NCBI GenBank assembly: GCA_938021455.1
Contig: CALIGP010000121.1
Coordinates: 1 to 34,301 of the forward strand
Direction: 5' to 3'
DNA: 34,301 nt
Source: an uncultured Lewinella sp.
GTDB lineage: Bacteria; Bacteroidota; Bacteroidia; Chitinophagales; Saprospiraceae
Numbering within the stretch: the first letter of the stretch is position 1; the number at the start of each line of letters is the position of its first letter. Under the pieces are notes generated by a model, which did not search any database, was not told where the DNA came from, and saw only the letters and a list, made by a program, of their open reading frames with translations. A program made the translations under genes and the position numbers. Of this stretch, positions 34,298-34,301 are shown piece by piece.

Positions 34298-34301
34298 AAG
34301 A

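Overview
The window is ordinary chromosomal DNA from a member of the Bacteroidota, most likely a Lewinella-like member of the Saprospiria. The evidence is the Bacteroidota promoter signature TTG-N20-TAnnTTTG (for example at the tRNA-Arg gene), the rpmB-rpmG-DUF4295 cluster, a protein joining MG2-like repeats to a barrel-less TonB plug, a LytS/LytTR pair, several Bacteroidota-restricted domain families, and a planctomycete-type cytochrome/DUF1501 pair that also occurs in Saprospiria. The genus is an inference. I see no integrase, transposase, phage gene or CRISPR array.

Layout. 0.3-6 kb: a DUF4407 membrane protein converges on a minus-strand pair, an exported PSCyt1-DUF1549-DUF1553 haem lipoprotein with a CBM6-like insert and a Tat-type DUF1501 lipoprotein. 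6-8.2 kb: a zinc-ribbon Nudix hydrolase and two tandem DUF5694 paralogues. 8.4-10.2 kb: a LytS-type kinase and LytTR regulator with a candidate operator upstream. 10.4-16 kb: a GH3 beta-glucosidase lipoprotein, divergent from the MG2/TonB-plug protein, then a DUF6495-like gene. 16-22.4 kb: housekeeping genes terC, infC, clpC, a STAS protein and rnz. 22.5-28.2 kb: a GH1 beta-glucosidase, two poorly characterised genes facing each other, a DUF481-like outer-membrane protein and a DUF6580-like membrane protein. 28.4-30.6 kb: an ArsR regulator with a ZIP metal transporter, then an EamA permease. 30.7-32.9 kb: tRNA-Arg(ACG), rpmB, rpmG, a DUF4295 gene missing from the ORF track, and prfB. 33-34.3 kb: a small lipoprotein and an outer-membrane beta-barrel.

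Function. Two beta-glucosidases (GH1 cytoplasmic, GH3 exported) and the CBM6-like cytochrome protein suggest glycan use, but there is no SusC/SusD pair, so this is not a classical polysaccharide utilisation locus. The rest is translation, proteolysis, metal handling and surface proteins.

The most unusual content is non-coding. There is a dispersed element of about 20 bp (TGCACCTGCG-N3-GCGCCC, about 11 exact or degenerate copies) that lies between genes and also inside coding sequence, three times as the same peptide in signal sequences. There are two inverted heptanucleotide arrays with different units but the same design, plus an octanucleotide array. Other repeats are GAGCGCGAAGCGCGAG palindromes, a 157-bp element with inverted ends, and a 110-bp palindrome between rpmB and rpmG. 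infC starts with TTG, and prfB lacks the usual programmed frameshift.
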